In this document: piece by piece, positions 38,028 to 45,884 of the stretch
Layout of the letters: every line of letters begins with the position of its first letter
How positions within the stretch are numbered: the first letter of the stretch is position 1
From: Brevundimonas vesicularis
Lineage (GTDB): Bacteria > Pseudomonadota > Alphaproteobacteria > Caulobacterales > Caulobacteraceae
Reading direction: 5' to 3'
DNA length: 64,000 nt
Assembly (NCBI RefSeq): GCF_027105095.1
Contig: NZ_CP114278.1
Span: forward strand, 3,056,168-3,120,167
Notes under the pieces: model-generated
The model's input: only the letters and a program-made list of their open reading frames with translations
What the model was told of the DNA's origin: nothing
Databases searched by the model: none
Made by a program: the position numbers and the translations under genes

Positions 38028-38103
38028 GCCGCTTTAGCTCAGCCGGTAGAGCACATCATTCGTAATGATGGGGTCAGGTGTTCGAGTCACCTAAGCGGCA
38101 CCA
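38028..38103 (+). tRNA. tRNA-Thr (anticodon CGT), integration site of the accessory region
   Basis: The acceptor GCCGCTT pairs with AAGCGGC. The anticodon loop TTCGTAA gives CGT for ACG codons, the T arm is CAGGTGTTCGAGTCACCT-like, and CCA is encoded. The last bases of this gene begin a 21-base exact repeat that recurs at 44480, and longer degenerate copies of its 3' half are found at 44593 and 53923. It is therefore the likely attachment site of one or more islands. Confidence 0.95.
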
Positions 38104-38112
38104 CCACTTCCG
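38092..38112. repeat. attL-like 21-bp direct repeat (copy 1)
   Basis: The 3' end of the tRNA-Thr gene plus nine bases match exactly the 21 bases at 44480-44500. Looser similarity continues for roughly 100 bases after both copies, including CCCAGTCCATACC. Repeats of a tRNA 3' end are the usual products of integration by a tyrosine recombinase. Confidence 0.75.
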
Positions 38113-38387
38113 GTAGGGACAGTCGACGGAAGCGCGTGAAAGCGCGCAAATCCCAGTCCATACCCCGTTCCCACGCTGGAGTGCCTTAGCCTTGATGGGG
38201 CATTAGCAATGAGCGTAGTGGCTTCGAGTTGAGCAACCGTCATCACGTCAGCAACGCTGGCTTTGAAGGCATCCCGCGTTGAGAAACGAACTTAGGTTTG
38301 GGATGTGTCTGGGTAACGTGGCTGTCGCGCCCTTAGCAACACACCACGAGCGGGACAGGTCGAAAATCGGCGATAATCACGCGTTGA

Positions 38388-39133
38388 TTAGATCGCAGAT
38401 AGCTCGAGGCGATGTTTGATAATGTCATCGAAAATGGCTTCGAGCTCTGGCTGGGGCAGGCAGTCCAGAAGCTTGAAGCCCCCAACCGAATTCACTTCCA
38501 TCATCAACCGCCGAAATCTCGCTCTTTCGAATAGCGCCTTCGCCCCAGCTTGCGAAAGAATCAGGCGGCGGAGGATGACCGAGAACACGTTTACCGACTG
38601 AGCGACTGTAGGACGTTCGACAATGTTGGCGCGCACATCGGTGCGTAACAGCAGCGCCTGCAACGCTTCGTCCTGATCAATATTGGGCACACGGTGGCAG
38701 AGGTGCGCCATCCACCATAGCCGTGACGCTGCGTTGTCTCGCTCCACTTGGCGATTGTTCTGCGCGAAAAAGTGACGCCGAATATGCAGGACGGCCTTCT
38801 CGTCGTCAGTTGGGATAGGCCAGCGCAGGCGGGAGTAAGCCAGTAGGTATGTGTCAGATGGACCCAAAGACGCTCATCGCGCGCGTCATACGGTTTGAGG
38901 TTAGAGAGGTAGCCAAACACAGCCTTGCAGTTCTGCACCTCGAAGAGTTCGCCCTCACTGGGCGGTTGCAGGGCGTCCAACTCGACGTTCTCGGCCGCGA
39001 TCGGCAGCTCATGCCACTGTGACGAGTCCATATCAAGAAACGAGAAATCGCCCGCTCGATACCGATCAAGAATAGCGGCGACGGAATCACGAAGACTCTT
39101 GAGCGTCGCGTCCCTGACGATCCTGACTGTCAC
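38388..39133 (-). pseudogene. DUF6339-like gene with one frameshift
   Basis: Two overlapping minus-strand frames (39133 to about 38850, then about 38867 to 38388) form one protein if the frame changes near the codons for HLTHTY at about 38850. Joined, it is about 245 residues: an N-terminal part with EGELFEVQNCKAVFGYLSNLKPYDARD, then LLAYSRLRWPIP and the helical C-terminal part ending HRLEL. This matches my recollection of DUF6339 proteins, which occur beside defence and restriction genes. The start is GTG at 39133, coupled to the small ORF upstream (GTGA). The frameshift should inactivate it. Confidence 0.6.
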
Positions 39134-39186
39134 TCTTCGCCCCCTTTGAAGACGTATTCATCGACCAACTGGAATGGGCTCTTCAT
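39130..39186 (-). CDS. 18-residue ORF coupled to its neighbours
   Basis: The ORF encodes MKSPFQLVDEYVFKGGEE. Its ATG overlaps the stop of the upstream gene fragment (TGATG) and its stop overlaps the GTG start of the DUF6339-like gene. Such tight overlap on both sides suggests it was a real small gene of the original operon. No function is known. Confidence 0.4.
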   Translation of the reverse strand: MKSPFQLVDEYVFKGGEE

Positions 39187-39677
39187 CAGCCGTCCGCGAT
39201 CAGATACTCATCATGGTCTTCGATGCTCAGATTCTCGTTATGGCATTTTTGGGCGATGACCTTCGCCCACCGTCCATCGGCGTCTGCATCCCGTCGGATG
39301 AGCGCGACACACTGCATCACCGCCGAAAAATAGATCGAGTTCATCAAGACGGCGCGGTGCGCTTTGTTGTTGCGCGCGGCGTCGATCTTCTTCTTGAGCT
39401 CGCCGCTAACCTTGATCTGGACCTTGTCTTCGCCGGTCGCGATCTGCCATTCGTGGCCAGCTAGGGCATCATCGCGCACCAGCACGAAGACGGAGGAGAG
39501 TGGTCGGAAGACGTCCTTGTCGATATAAACTACCTGAGGTCGGTCGATGGCAAGCACGGCACCGACCTCATAAGCGAATGGGCCCGGCCCAAACTCCGGA
39601 TTGATCCAGTCGCACGATAGGGCGGCGATTGGCTTTACCGTAGCGACGTAAGGCGAGATTTGACGATCTAGGGTCGA
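39186..39677 (-). pseudogene. C-terminal fragment of an unknown island gene
   Basis: The minus-strand frame is open for about 163 residues up to the join with Rhs-like DNA near 39670, where an in-frame TGA stops it. The protein text is gene-like (ISPYVATVKPIAALSCDWIN, PFAYEVGAVLAIDRPQ, KVSGELKKKIDAARNN) but has no start, so the N-terminus was lost at the join. A GTG at 39557 could restart translation of the last 123 residues. It heads the small operon with the 18-residue ORF and the DUF6339-like gene. I do not recognise the family. Confidence 0.55.
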
Positions 39678-39918
39678 TCATGGCCGTGGCGAACGGCGCG
39701 GGGGCGGCCGCGACCGTCAATACCTATGACGAGTACGGGGTATCCGGTTCAGGTAACGGGGACGGTTCCAGTACGCCGGGCAGGCGTGGCTGCCTGAAGC
39801 CGGCATCTATGCCCTCAGAGCACGCGCCTATGCGCCGGGGCTGGGACGGTTCCTGCAACCCGACCCCATCGGCTATTCGGGCGGCGCCAACCTCTACGGC
39901 TACGTCGGAGCCGATCCG
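39671..39918 (+). pseudogene. Rhs core fragment with frameshift
   Basis: The plus strand reads GSIMAVANGAG...VNTYDEYGVSGSGNGD in one frame. After a lost base near 39763 it continues in the next frame as FQYAGQAWLPEAGIYALRAR, LGRFLQPDPIGY and LYGYVGADPMNWTDPLGLS. This is the conserved end of an Rhs/YD-repeat shell, up to the DPxGL cleavage motif. The rest of the shell (normally over 1000 residues) is absent, cut at about 39670. Confidence 0.85.
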
Positions 39919-41031
39919 ATGAACTGGACCGATCCACTAGGTCTGTCTCGGCTGTGGGTTGGAGGGCGTCCTAGGTCTGTGTGCGCCATCAACGAGACAC
40001 CAGAGGTCGGAACATGGTCCGGTGGGATATCCACATGCTCCGAGAGCGGGTCAACAATGAGACCGGGCCAGCCGAATTCGTCAGGAGCCGGTCGTATCCC
40101 AAACACAGGATCACCGGGCGGCGGTATCGGCGGCGCTTTCCCTGGCGCGGGATTCTCGGGTCCGCCCATTCAAAACGATCCGCAGTATGCACCGTTCCAG
40201 GCGGCTTATCAGGCAGCCAGCGAGCGTAACGAGATCTACGCCGAGCCGATTCTCTTGTTCATTCCAGCTGCACCGGCGATCAAGGTGTTCCGAGGCGCGG
40301 GCCTACTCTCCCGCCTCGCTGCTCGCGTAGGGCGGGGCTGCAATTGTTTCGTCGCCGGGACAGAGGTGCAGACATCCGACGGCTTGAAACTGATCGAGCT
40401 GATCAGCGTCGGTGACGAAGTTCTGGCGCGGGATGAACTGACCGGCCAAACCGTGTTCAAGCCGGTCGTGGCGCTCATCGCCGGCAGCGAGCGAGAGATT
40501 TGGGAGGTGACGGTCGAGACGACCGATACCCAGGGCCGCGTTCAGCGCGAGCCGATCGGTACGACGGACGAACACCCCTGGCGCACGTCGGCCGGCGCCT
40601 GGCTGGAGACGAAGGACTTAACGCCGGGGACGGAACTGGTCAGCGCAGACGGCGACCGCGCTATCGTGATCACCGTCCTCAAGACCGACCGGATCGAGCC
40701 CACTTACAACTTCGAGGTTGAGGGCTTCCACACTTACTTCGTTGGCGAGAGCGGCGTGTGGGTGCATAATGCTTGCCCTGTGCCTCAGCTTGCAGGCCAT
40801 GTGCTAGACAGAATGGCGCAGCGAGGAGTGACGCGAGGTATGGTCAATGCTGCTATCGCCAGAGGGCAGAGGTACTTTGATCCAAAGAACGGCTCAGTTG
40901 TTCATGTCTTGGCTGGCGCTATGCATGGAGGTCGAGATTTGGGAGTCGCAGTCGGGGCTGTCAGTGGTCGAGTTTCAACAGTGATGGTGAACCATGGCAT
41001 AGTGCGTGGGCGAATGGTTCCATTACCATGA
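39919..41031 (+). CDS. Rhs C-terminal tip: HINT domain and DUF4258-like toxin
   Basis: This 370-residue frame continues the Rhs fragment after DPLGL. A Gly/Ser/Pro-rich linker and a hydrophobic segment (EPILLFIPAAPAIKVF) lead to a pretoxin HINT domain. That domain starts at CNCFVAGTEVQTSDG (about residue 142) and ends FHTYFVGESGVWVHNAC (about residue 275), with the catalytic Cys and His-Asn. The last 95 residues (HVLDRMAQRGVTRGMVNAAI, YFDPKNGSVVHVL, LGVAVGAVSGRVSTVM) resemble DUF4258-type RNase-fold toxins. As no start or shell remains, it is probably silent or expressed only from internal starts. Confidence 0.75.
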   Translation: MNWTDPLGLSRLWVGGRPRSVCAINETPEVGTWSGGISTCSESGSTMRPGQPNSSGAGRIPNTGSPGGGIGGAFPGAGFSGPPIQNDPQYAPFQAAYQAASERNEIYAEPILLFIPAAPAIKVFRGAGLLSRLAARVGRGCNCFVAGTEVQTSDGLKLIELISVGDEVLARDELTGQTVFKPVVALIAGSEREIWEVTVETTDTQGRVQREPIGTTDEHPWRTSAGAWLETKDLTPGTELVSADGDRAIVITVLKTDRIEPTYNFEVEGFHTYFVGESGVWVHNACPVPQLAGHVLDRMAQRGVTRGMVNAAIARGQRYFDPKNGSVVHVLAGAMHGGRDLGVAVGAVSGRVSTVMVNHGIVRGRMVPLP

Positions 41032-41306
41032 GCGTTGAAATTAATAATCTAGTCGAAATGCTTTCTAAGCTGTCATCGATGGATAGTATTTCTCAATCAG
41101 ATGTTGGGAATTTTCAGGATGCTATTGATGCCTTTTTCAAGAGTGGGCATGATCTAGAAGTCCTCGAAAAGATGTTAGATTTATCGGTAGACATGAACTA
41201 TTTTACCTCAGACGAATCCGCGCTTTCATCAGAGCCAAGTCTGTTTGGTTTGGTGGAGCTTAAGCGTAGGGTCAACGAGGTGTTGAGCTTATATGCAGGG
41301 AAGTGA
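41028..41306 (+). CDS. Putative immunity protein for the Rhs toxin
   Basis: The 92-residue acidic helical protein (SVEINNLVEMLSKLSSMDSI...LKRRVNEVLSLYAGK) has its ATG overlapping the toxin stop by four bases. Its DNA is clearly more AT-rich than the surroundings, as is common for immunity genes of polymorphic toxins. There is no known domain. Position, coupling and size support an immunity role; this is inferred. Confidence 0.65.
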   Translation: MSVEINNLVEMLSKLSSMDSISQSDVGNFQDAIDAFFKSGHDLEVLEKMLDLSVDMNYFTSDESALSSEPSLFGLVELKRRVNEVLSLYAGK

Positions 41307-41698
41307 CCGACCCGACTAGGTTCGTGCTGATGTCGCTCTATGATTTCGGCAGCACTAGACTTTAAACGCCACGCTTTTTCGGCATTCATAATCAGCAGTG
41401 GCGTGTTGAGCGCCCAAATGGCGCTGATCACTGGCTCAGCGATGCAACCGTAGCCGATCGCGACTGCGACCGACCACCCACTGAGCATCAAGAAACACCG
41501 CATCGCTTTGGTCTGATCTTGGATCGTGTGAATGGCGCCGGCCGCCGCGAGGGCTCTGGCGCGTCGCAAGCCTTGGCGTTCCTGTAGACGCTGAACCGCC
41601 TTGACGATGCTGAGGCGCGCGACGACCGATATCGCCCACTGCGGTCGATACCCCATCAGATCGTAGGGTCCTTGTTGGTCGGGTCCGTCCCGCATCAC
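41198..41698 (-). CDS. Hypothetical membrane protein next to phage-like repressor
   Basis: The 166-residue frame starts at GTG/ATG (41698/41695) overlapping the stop of the upstream HTH gene. It has two hydrophobic stretches (MLSGWSVAVAIGYGCIA and VISAIWALNTPLLIM). Its last 35 codons run antiparallel through the immunity gene, so the original C-terminus was probably replaced at the join with Rhs DNA around 41300. The function is unknown. Confidence 0.5.
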   Translation of the reverse strand: MMRDGPDQQGPYDLMGYRPQWAISVVARLSIVKAVQRLQERQGLRRARALAAAGAIHTIQDQTKAMRCFLMLSGWSVAVAIGYGCIAEPVISAIWALNTPLLIMNAEKAWRLKSSAAEIIERHQHEPSRVGHFPAYKLNTSLTLRLSSTKPNRLGSDESADSSEVK

Positions 41699-42129
41699 GC
41701 CGCCAACCTCACGAGCGCGCCGACGGCTTTCGCGTCCGCCTCGCCGCCCTGGCGCAGATGATCGACCAGGGCTTCATAGAGCGCTCGCCGTTTGGCGCCG
41801 GGCAGTTCGATGCCGGTTTCCACCAGCGTCTGCTCCACCGCATCGACGGCGATGCGCCACAGGTCGGCCTCCATGCCCTTGTGCCGGACGGTCGGCCCTA
41901 GGCCCTCACCCCGATAGAGCCAGATCGGATCCAGATCATACCGTTCGAAGATGGTGAAATAGATCTGGCCCGGCAGGTCACGCAGGCCCTGCTCATAATT
42001 ACGATAGGCGCGCAGCGACAGGTCGAGGCTCTCGGCCATTTCGGCCTGGCTGAGTCTCAGGTGCTCGCGCAACTCCAGCAGCCGGGCGGCAATCTGGAGA
42101 CGTTCGGGGGGCTTGCGGAATCTTCCCAT
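41695..42129 (-). CDS. Helix-turn-helix regulator (phage-repressor-like)
   Basis: The 144-residue protein has an XRE-type helix-turn-helix at about residues 15-70 (ARLLELREHLRLSQAEMAESLDLSLRAYRNYEQG) and a helical C-terminal half. It faces a small Ner-like gene across a 40-base gap, the layout of repressor and Ner/Cro genes in transposable phages and related elements. Confidence 0.75.
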   Translation of the reverse strand: MGRFRKPPERLQIAARLLELREHLRLSQAEMAESLDLSLRAYRNYEQGLRDLPGQIYFTIFERYDLDPIWLYRGEGLGPTVRHKGMEADLWRIAVDAVEQTLVETGIELPGAKRRALYEALVDHLRQGGEADAKAVGALVRLAA

Positions 42130-42169
42130 GTGACGGATGCTATCTCATACGTGCTTATCAGGGAAGGCC

Positions 42170-42406
42170 ATGATCGACGACCGCAATCATCAATGGGTGC
42201 GCACCGCGTTGAAGAAGCGCGGCCTCTCCATGACCGACATCGCCCGCAGCCTGGCCGTCACTCCGACGACGGTCTGCATGGTCAGTCGCGGCGCCGGCCG
42301 ATCGCGCCGGATCGAACAGGCTATCGGCGACGCCATCGGCTTCCGCCCGGCTGAGATCTGGCCGGACCGCTATCAAACCGTGGAGGTGTCCATGCCTCCG
42401 ACCTGA
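42170..42406 (+). CDS. Ner/Nlp-like DNA-binding protein
   Basis: The 78-residue protein MIDDRNHQWVRTALKKRGLS with TDIARSLAVTPTTVCMV and AIGDAIGFRPAEIWPDRY follows the Mu Ner/Nlp pattern: helix-turn-helix, then the xxxIWPxRY element. AGGGAAGG stands just before the ATG at 42170. It would be the first gene of the element's early operon, before the transposase. Stretches 42407-42621 hold no convincing gene. Confidence 0.75.
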   Translation: MIDDRNHQWVRTALKKRGLSMTDIARSLAVTPTTVCMVSRGAGRSRRIEQAIGDAIGFRPAEIWPDRYQTVEVSMPPT

Positions 42407-42621
42407 TCCTCACCTCTCGATCCGGCCGGAAAGGGAAAAGGCCCGCGCTCGCCAAAGCACAGGCCCTTTCGGAAGATTGAAGTCGTTGGACACGACCCAT
42501 TCAATCTCCCCGAAAATCGCATCGCCGTCAAGGAACTCGCCGTCCACCAGGGGCGATGAGGGCGGCCCTGCGCGTCCGATCCGGTCACTCCGCTGTTCAT
42601 TTATCCTTCGGGGAGACCCTT

Positions 42622-42985
42622 ATGTTCGACATGCGGGGCCTGGTGCGCCTCATGCTCACCACGGCGCATTCCAACCATCAGATCGGCCGCCTCACCGGCC
42701 GGTCGGCCACCACAGTGGCGCGTTATCGTCAAATCATTCTCGACCACGACTTCGATGTGACGCGGCTGGACCAATCCAGCGACGCCGACCTTGTCCGGCT
42801 GTTCCGCGCCGGCCAAACCGCCCAGGCGCCCAACAAGGTCCAGCCCGACTGGCATGGCGTCGCGCTGAAGGTGAAGGCGGGACATCACCTCGTCGATTTG
42901 CATGGTCTGTATGAGGCCGAGGTCGGAACGGACAGATCCATGTCCTATCGCGCCTTCTGTCGCGGTCATCACGCCCACGCCGCCG
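42622..42985 (+). pseudogene. IS21-like transposase, N-terminal fragment
   Basis: The frame MFDMRGLVRLMLTTAHSNHQ starts after a GGGGAG site and shows a helix-turn-helix (IGRLTGRSATTVARYRQII), then LHGLYEAEV and MSYRAFCRGH. That is the order at the N-terminus of IstA-type transposases. The match ends at about 42985, where the DNA becomes the antisense of a PP2C gene, so the catalytic DDE domain is missing. With the two regulators to its left it is the front end of a transposable element. Confidence 0.6.
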
Positions 42986-43183
42986 TCAGCCACCCTTTGC
43001 ATGCCCCTCCATACCATCCGCCAACAGAAACAAATGGGGGCCGTTGCCCAACGTCGCCTGCCAGCCCTGCTCGGGAATCAGGACCTTACGATTAACGCTG
43101 ATGCAATCTTCGTTGAGCGCTCGGACAAGCCCAACATTGGAGATGGCGGCTGCCGTAAGCGACCCATTGGCCCATCCGCTCAT
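42986..43183 (-). pseudogene. PP2C-type phosphatase, N-terminal fragment
   Basis: About 65 residues are present: ISNVGLVRALNEDCI (the R-x-x-NED metal motif) and HLFLLADGMEGHAKGG (the DGMGGH motif). The reading ends at the join with the transposase fragment, so about three quarters of the phosphatase are missing. Its start overlaps the stop of the PLD-like gene by four bases, showing that the two formed an operon. Confidence 0.75.
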
Positions 43184-44325
43184 CGGTTGACCCGGTCAAG
43201 GTATGATTGAATAAGCGCCCGATCTTGAAGGATGTAGCCAGCGAACTGTTCAAATGTCCGGATCCGTCCAGGATTGCTCAGAATGGGACGGTTACACACA
43301 AGGGCAAACTCATCATCCCATGCGAGATGGTAGTATCGCTCTTCGCGCGTTATCCGCACCTTGAGACGACCGCCCGATGTCTGAGAGAGCTTTTGGAGAG
43401 CGGCATATGCATTCGACCACTCACCTTTGCGCGCCCCCCATTTCACACCATCCTCGTGAAGAGAGATGGAGATCGCGACACCCGCCTGTATCCGTTTAGT
43501 CAGGTGCGCGATGAAAGCCTTATCGACGATGTGGGGCGCAAGGCCTTTGGAAGAAATCGATAGGCGGGTCTTCGCACTGGAAAGAGCTCGTTCCAGCATC
43601 TCGGCTTTCTCATAAACGGACGCAGGTCGCGATGGGGCGTTCTCAATCTGTCGAACCGCCGCTTGTTCGGCAACGGCCGCATCCGCGACGGACTGAGCGT
43701 CTGGTGCCTCGTCCGGAGCTAGTTGACCCTTCGCGACCATTGCAGCTTTCCGGGCTAGGCCGTCTCGCCTCAGTTTTGCGATCGAAACGACCCGCTGGGC
43801 CGCCACATAACTGCTGGGATCGATCATCTTCTGTGTGACTTCAGCGCCCAGATGTCGTCGTAGATTCGCGACAGCGTCCAAGGCTTGCCGCTGTCGATCA
43901 ATGGCGCGTGAGGCCCAGTCGGTGTTTACTTCAAGCACGCCATTCGACGGCACGAGAGCCGGGTCCCCGTAGCTTGATCTCAGGGTGACTTCATCGCCCA
44001 AAACGGCAGTCACTTCGAAGAACAAATAGCGACTTCCAGAGCGAACCTTGCGGTCTTGGCCGAGCAGATCCGGAGGGACAGGGTCCGCCAGCGTCAACGT
44101 CACTGTACGGTCGCTAATCTTGGCATCGCTGTAACGAAGATCGCTTGCCCGGCCCGACTCCATGGCGTTGCGAGCTCTTAGGTAAGTCTGCCATATCCTT
44201 AGAATGCGATCACTTTCCAAGCCCATCTTTCGGGACTGTTCGCTCGACGCGCCGAGCAGGTAGGCAAAGAGCTCATCGATAACGCCGTCTGCCATATCGG
44301 GATTGGGCGGAACCGTTGTATTCAA
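43180..44325 (-). CDS. PLD-like protein of a broken conflict-type operon
   Basis: The 381-residue protein has a mostly helical N-terminal region (1-230). A C-terminal domain follows (about 240-381) in which ERALSSAKTRLSISSKGLAPHIV and RIQAGVAISISLHED resemble the core of phospholipase D-like domains. The usual HxK motif is represented only by YYHLAWDDEFALVCNRPIL, so catalysis is doubtful. It overlaps the PP2C fragment downstream and another truncated gene upstream by four bases each. It may belong to the kinase/phosphatase conflict systems; this is inference. Confidence 0.55.
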   Translation of the reverse strand: MNTTVPPNPDMADGVIDELFAYLLGASSEQSRKMGLESDRILRIWQTYLRARNAMESGRASDLRYSDAKISDRTVTLTLADPVPPDLLGQDRKVRSGSRYLFFEVTAVLGDEVTLRSSYGDPALVPSNGVLEVNTDWASRAIDRQRQALDAVANLRRHLGAEVTQKMIDPSSYVAAQRVVSIAKLRRDGLARKAAMVAKGQLAPDEAPDAQSVADAAVAEQAAVRQIENAPSRPASVYEKAEMLERALSSAKTRLSISSKGLAPHIVDKAFIAHLTKRIQAGVAISISLHEDGVKWGARKGEWSNAYAALQKLSQTSGGRLKVRITREERYYHLAWDDEFALVCNRPILSNPGRIRTFEQFAGYILQDRALIQSYLDRVNR

Positions 44326-44480
44326 CTTGATTTCAACGTCCGGTGCCCGCTCCTTTTGGCGATCGATTGCAGCAGACCCCAGTTCCTGTGCTGTCTCGAC
44401 GAGAAGGCAGCCCAGTCGGCGCGGATCGCGACTGGCGACGATCTGCCAGTTGTCGCCGAGGAAAGCTGTCCGACTACGGT
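44322..44480 (-). pseudogene. C-terminal fragment of a gene cut by the island end
   Basis: A minus-strand frame of about 53 residues (SSPVAIRADWAAFSSRQHRN, SIAKRSGH) ends by a four-base overlap with the PLD-like start. To the right the frame runs into the 21-base tRNA repeat at 44480, after which the sequence belongs to the flank. The gene's N-terminus is therefore lost at the right island end. The family is not recognised. Confidence 0.5.
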
Positions 44481-44500
44481 AAGCGGCACCACCACTTCCG
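44480..44500. repeat. attR-like 21-bp direct repeat (copy 2)
   Basis: It is identical to 38092-38112, the 3' end of tRNA-Thr plus nine bases. It marks the right end of the innermost island. The region after it is about 70 percent similar to the region after copy 1 by eye over some 100 bases. Confidence 0.75.
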
Positions 44501-44592
44501 ACCGAAATGGACGGCGGAAGCGGGCGAAAGCGCGTTCCCAGTCCATACCTCCATCACACGTCAGAGCGCCTTTAGCATCAGTGCGGATTCGC

Positions 44593-44634
44593 AATGGTGC
44601 GGGCGCGTGTTCCAGTGACGCAAGCGGCGCCACC
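44593..44634. repeat. Degenerate tRNA-Thr 3'-half remnant
   Basis: GTGTTCCAGTGACGCAAGCG followed by GCGCCACC matches the T arm and acceptor end of the tRNA-Thr at 38028 with about five differences in 28 bases. Weaker agreement reaches back through the variable loop. It cannot form a T stem and is a scar rather than a gene. Confidence 0.55.
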
Positions 44635-45383
44635 TTGCCAGAGCATCTGTAGCTTTGGCGGCGAGGAGGGCCGGGCCGGGCCAGCAGGTTGGTGCGCTCG
44701 GCAGTTCAGTGGGTGTGCTGGGCGGCGTGGCGTCTGGGCGATGTCCCTTGTGTTCAACTCGGAGGTCGATCTGGTCGCCGTCGGCAAGAGTTTCGACTTC
44801 GGTAGTCGCCAATCGACCCAGCGCTTTTCGCAGCTGGCCAACGGCGCTCTGTTGAAGGTCGCCGTGGCCTGGCCGACAAGACAGCCCGTCGCCTGACCTT
44901 CCACGCCTCACCCGCATGCCGACGCCGCAGTGCGGGTAGCCCCTGCTTTTGCCCGTCGAGATGTCAACCTTGTGACCGGAGACGGGATCAAGGAAACCTG
45001 ATGACCTGCGGTGTGTTCGCCGCGTAAGGTTTCGATGTCGCTGCTTTGGACTAGCTGAACGCCATTCAGTCTAGGCCAGCCATTGGTGTCTAGCCCCTCG
45101 ACCGCTGTTGGATTTTTCAAGGTCGACATTTTCGTCGACAATAGCTTAGCCGACGTTATCGGGACGCGTCTTAGACCCGAGTAGACGTCACGTTAACGAC
45201 AACAAACACATTTAGCCTTTCGCAAGAGTTCGGCTCTGTCGTGTCATTAACGCTATGAGACCAATGCAGTCCGGCTTAACGTAAAGAGCATTATGGTTTA
45301 GCGCCCGTTAGGCGCGTTTGATCTCCAGAACTTAATGGCCAGCGTCTTATTGTTCCTCTGCAATGTGCAGATCGGAACCGCAG
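44635..45383. other. Gap without a convincing gene
   Basis: About 750 bases contain only short frames on both strands, none with a good start and family-like text (one, MSLVFNSEVDLVAVGKSFDF at about 44741, is gene-like for 50 residues and may be a fossil). The right half is AT-rich and carries three TTAACG elements at about 45193, 45246 and 45275. These could be regulatory half-sites for the gene at 45384. Confidence 0.5.
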
Positions 45384-45806
45384 ATGACCCAAGGTATCCT
45401 TCGCGCTCTCGCCGCCGCCACACTCGGGCTCGGCCTGGTCGCCGCCGCCGCTCCCGCCTTCGCCGGGCCGACCGCAGGCGGCACCTATCGCCTTCGCGCC
45501 ACGGTGCCTGTCGCCTGTTGGGTTAAGCCCACCTCGCCCGTCCTGGCGGCCGCCGGTCGCTCTGGAGAGGTGGTCGAGGCCTGCAACAGCCCCGGCGGCT
45601 TCACCGTCTCGGCCCAGTATCGCCCGTTATCGCTGACCGAGAAGGCGGTGATGTTCTACGGCGACCGGACGTTCGATCTGGACAAGTCCGGCATGCAGAC
45701 CCTGCGCCGCTCCAGCATCGCGACGATCCGTTCGGTGTCCTATCGGTTCGACGACGTCGAACTGGAACAGCCGCTGATCCTGGCCCTGACGATTCAGCCG
45801 ATCTGA
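45384..45806 (+). CDS. Secreted protein at the edge of the pilus locus
   Basis: The 140-residue product has a signal peptide (AAATLGLGLVAAAAPAFA) and a mature beta-rich domain with two cysteines (VACWV and EACNSPGG) and a final strand LILALTIQPI. The form recalls small spore-coat-U-type or fimbrial subunits. It is convergent with the pilus genes and followed by a terminator shared between them. A role with the pilus is inferred from position. Confidence 0.6.
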   Translation: MTQGILRALAAATLGLGLVAAAAPAFAGPTAGGTYRLRATVPVACWVKPTSPVLAAAGRSGEVVEACNSPGGFTVSAQYRPLSLTEKAVMFYGDRTFDLDKSGMQTLRRSSIATIRSVSYRFDDVELEQPLILALTIQPI

Positions 45807-45835
45807 TCGCCGACCATATCCATATCAACTGAAAG

Positions 45836-45868
45836 GAGGCGGGGACGCGCGACGTCCCCGCCTCTTTT
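45836..45868. terminator. Strong hairpin terminator between convergent genes
   Basis: GAGGCGGGGACG pairs with CGTCCCCGCCTC, followed by five T on the plus strand. It lies 30 bases after the gene ending at 45806 and just before the end of the pilus operon. Confidence 0.9.
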
Positions 45869-45884
45869 TGTTTGGCGCCGGCGC

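Larger units (their letters stand above)
38092..44500. mobile_element. Degraded genomic island at tRNA-Thr
   Basis: A 6.4-kb segment lies between two copies of the tRNA 3' end. It contains only foreign-looking or broken genes: DUF6339-like pseudogene, truncated unknown gene, Rhs tip with toxin and partner, repressor/Ner-like region with transposase fragment, PP2C fragment and PLD-like gene. Gene orientation and base composition change at each join. No integrase is left, so it is probably fixed. Confidence 0.65.

Noticed and set aside
38150..38380. Possible small genes between tRNA-Thr and the DUF6339-like gene
   Set aside because: No frame with a start and ribosome site; the stretch is similar to the DNA after 44500 and looks like attachment-site flank.
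44561..44917. Overlapping 100-residue frames on both strands
   Set aside because: The texts are low in hydrophobic cores, both cover the tRNA remnant, and no ribosome site is present.
45193..45280. TTAACG elements as CtrA boxes
   Set aside because: No second TTAA at the seven-base spacing; kept only as a note in the gap entry.
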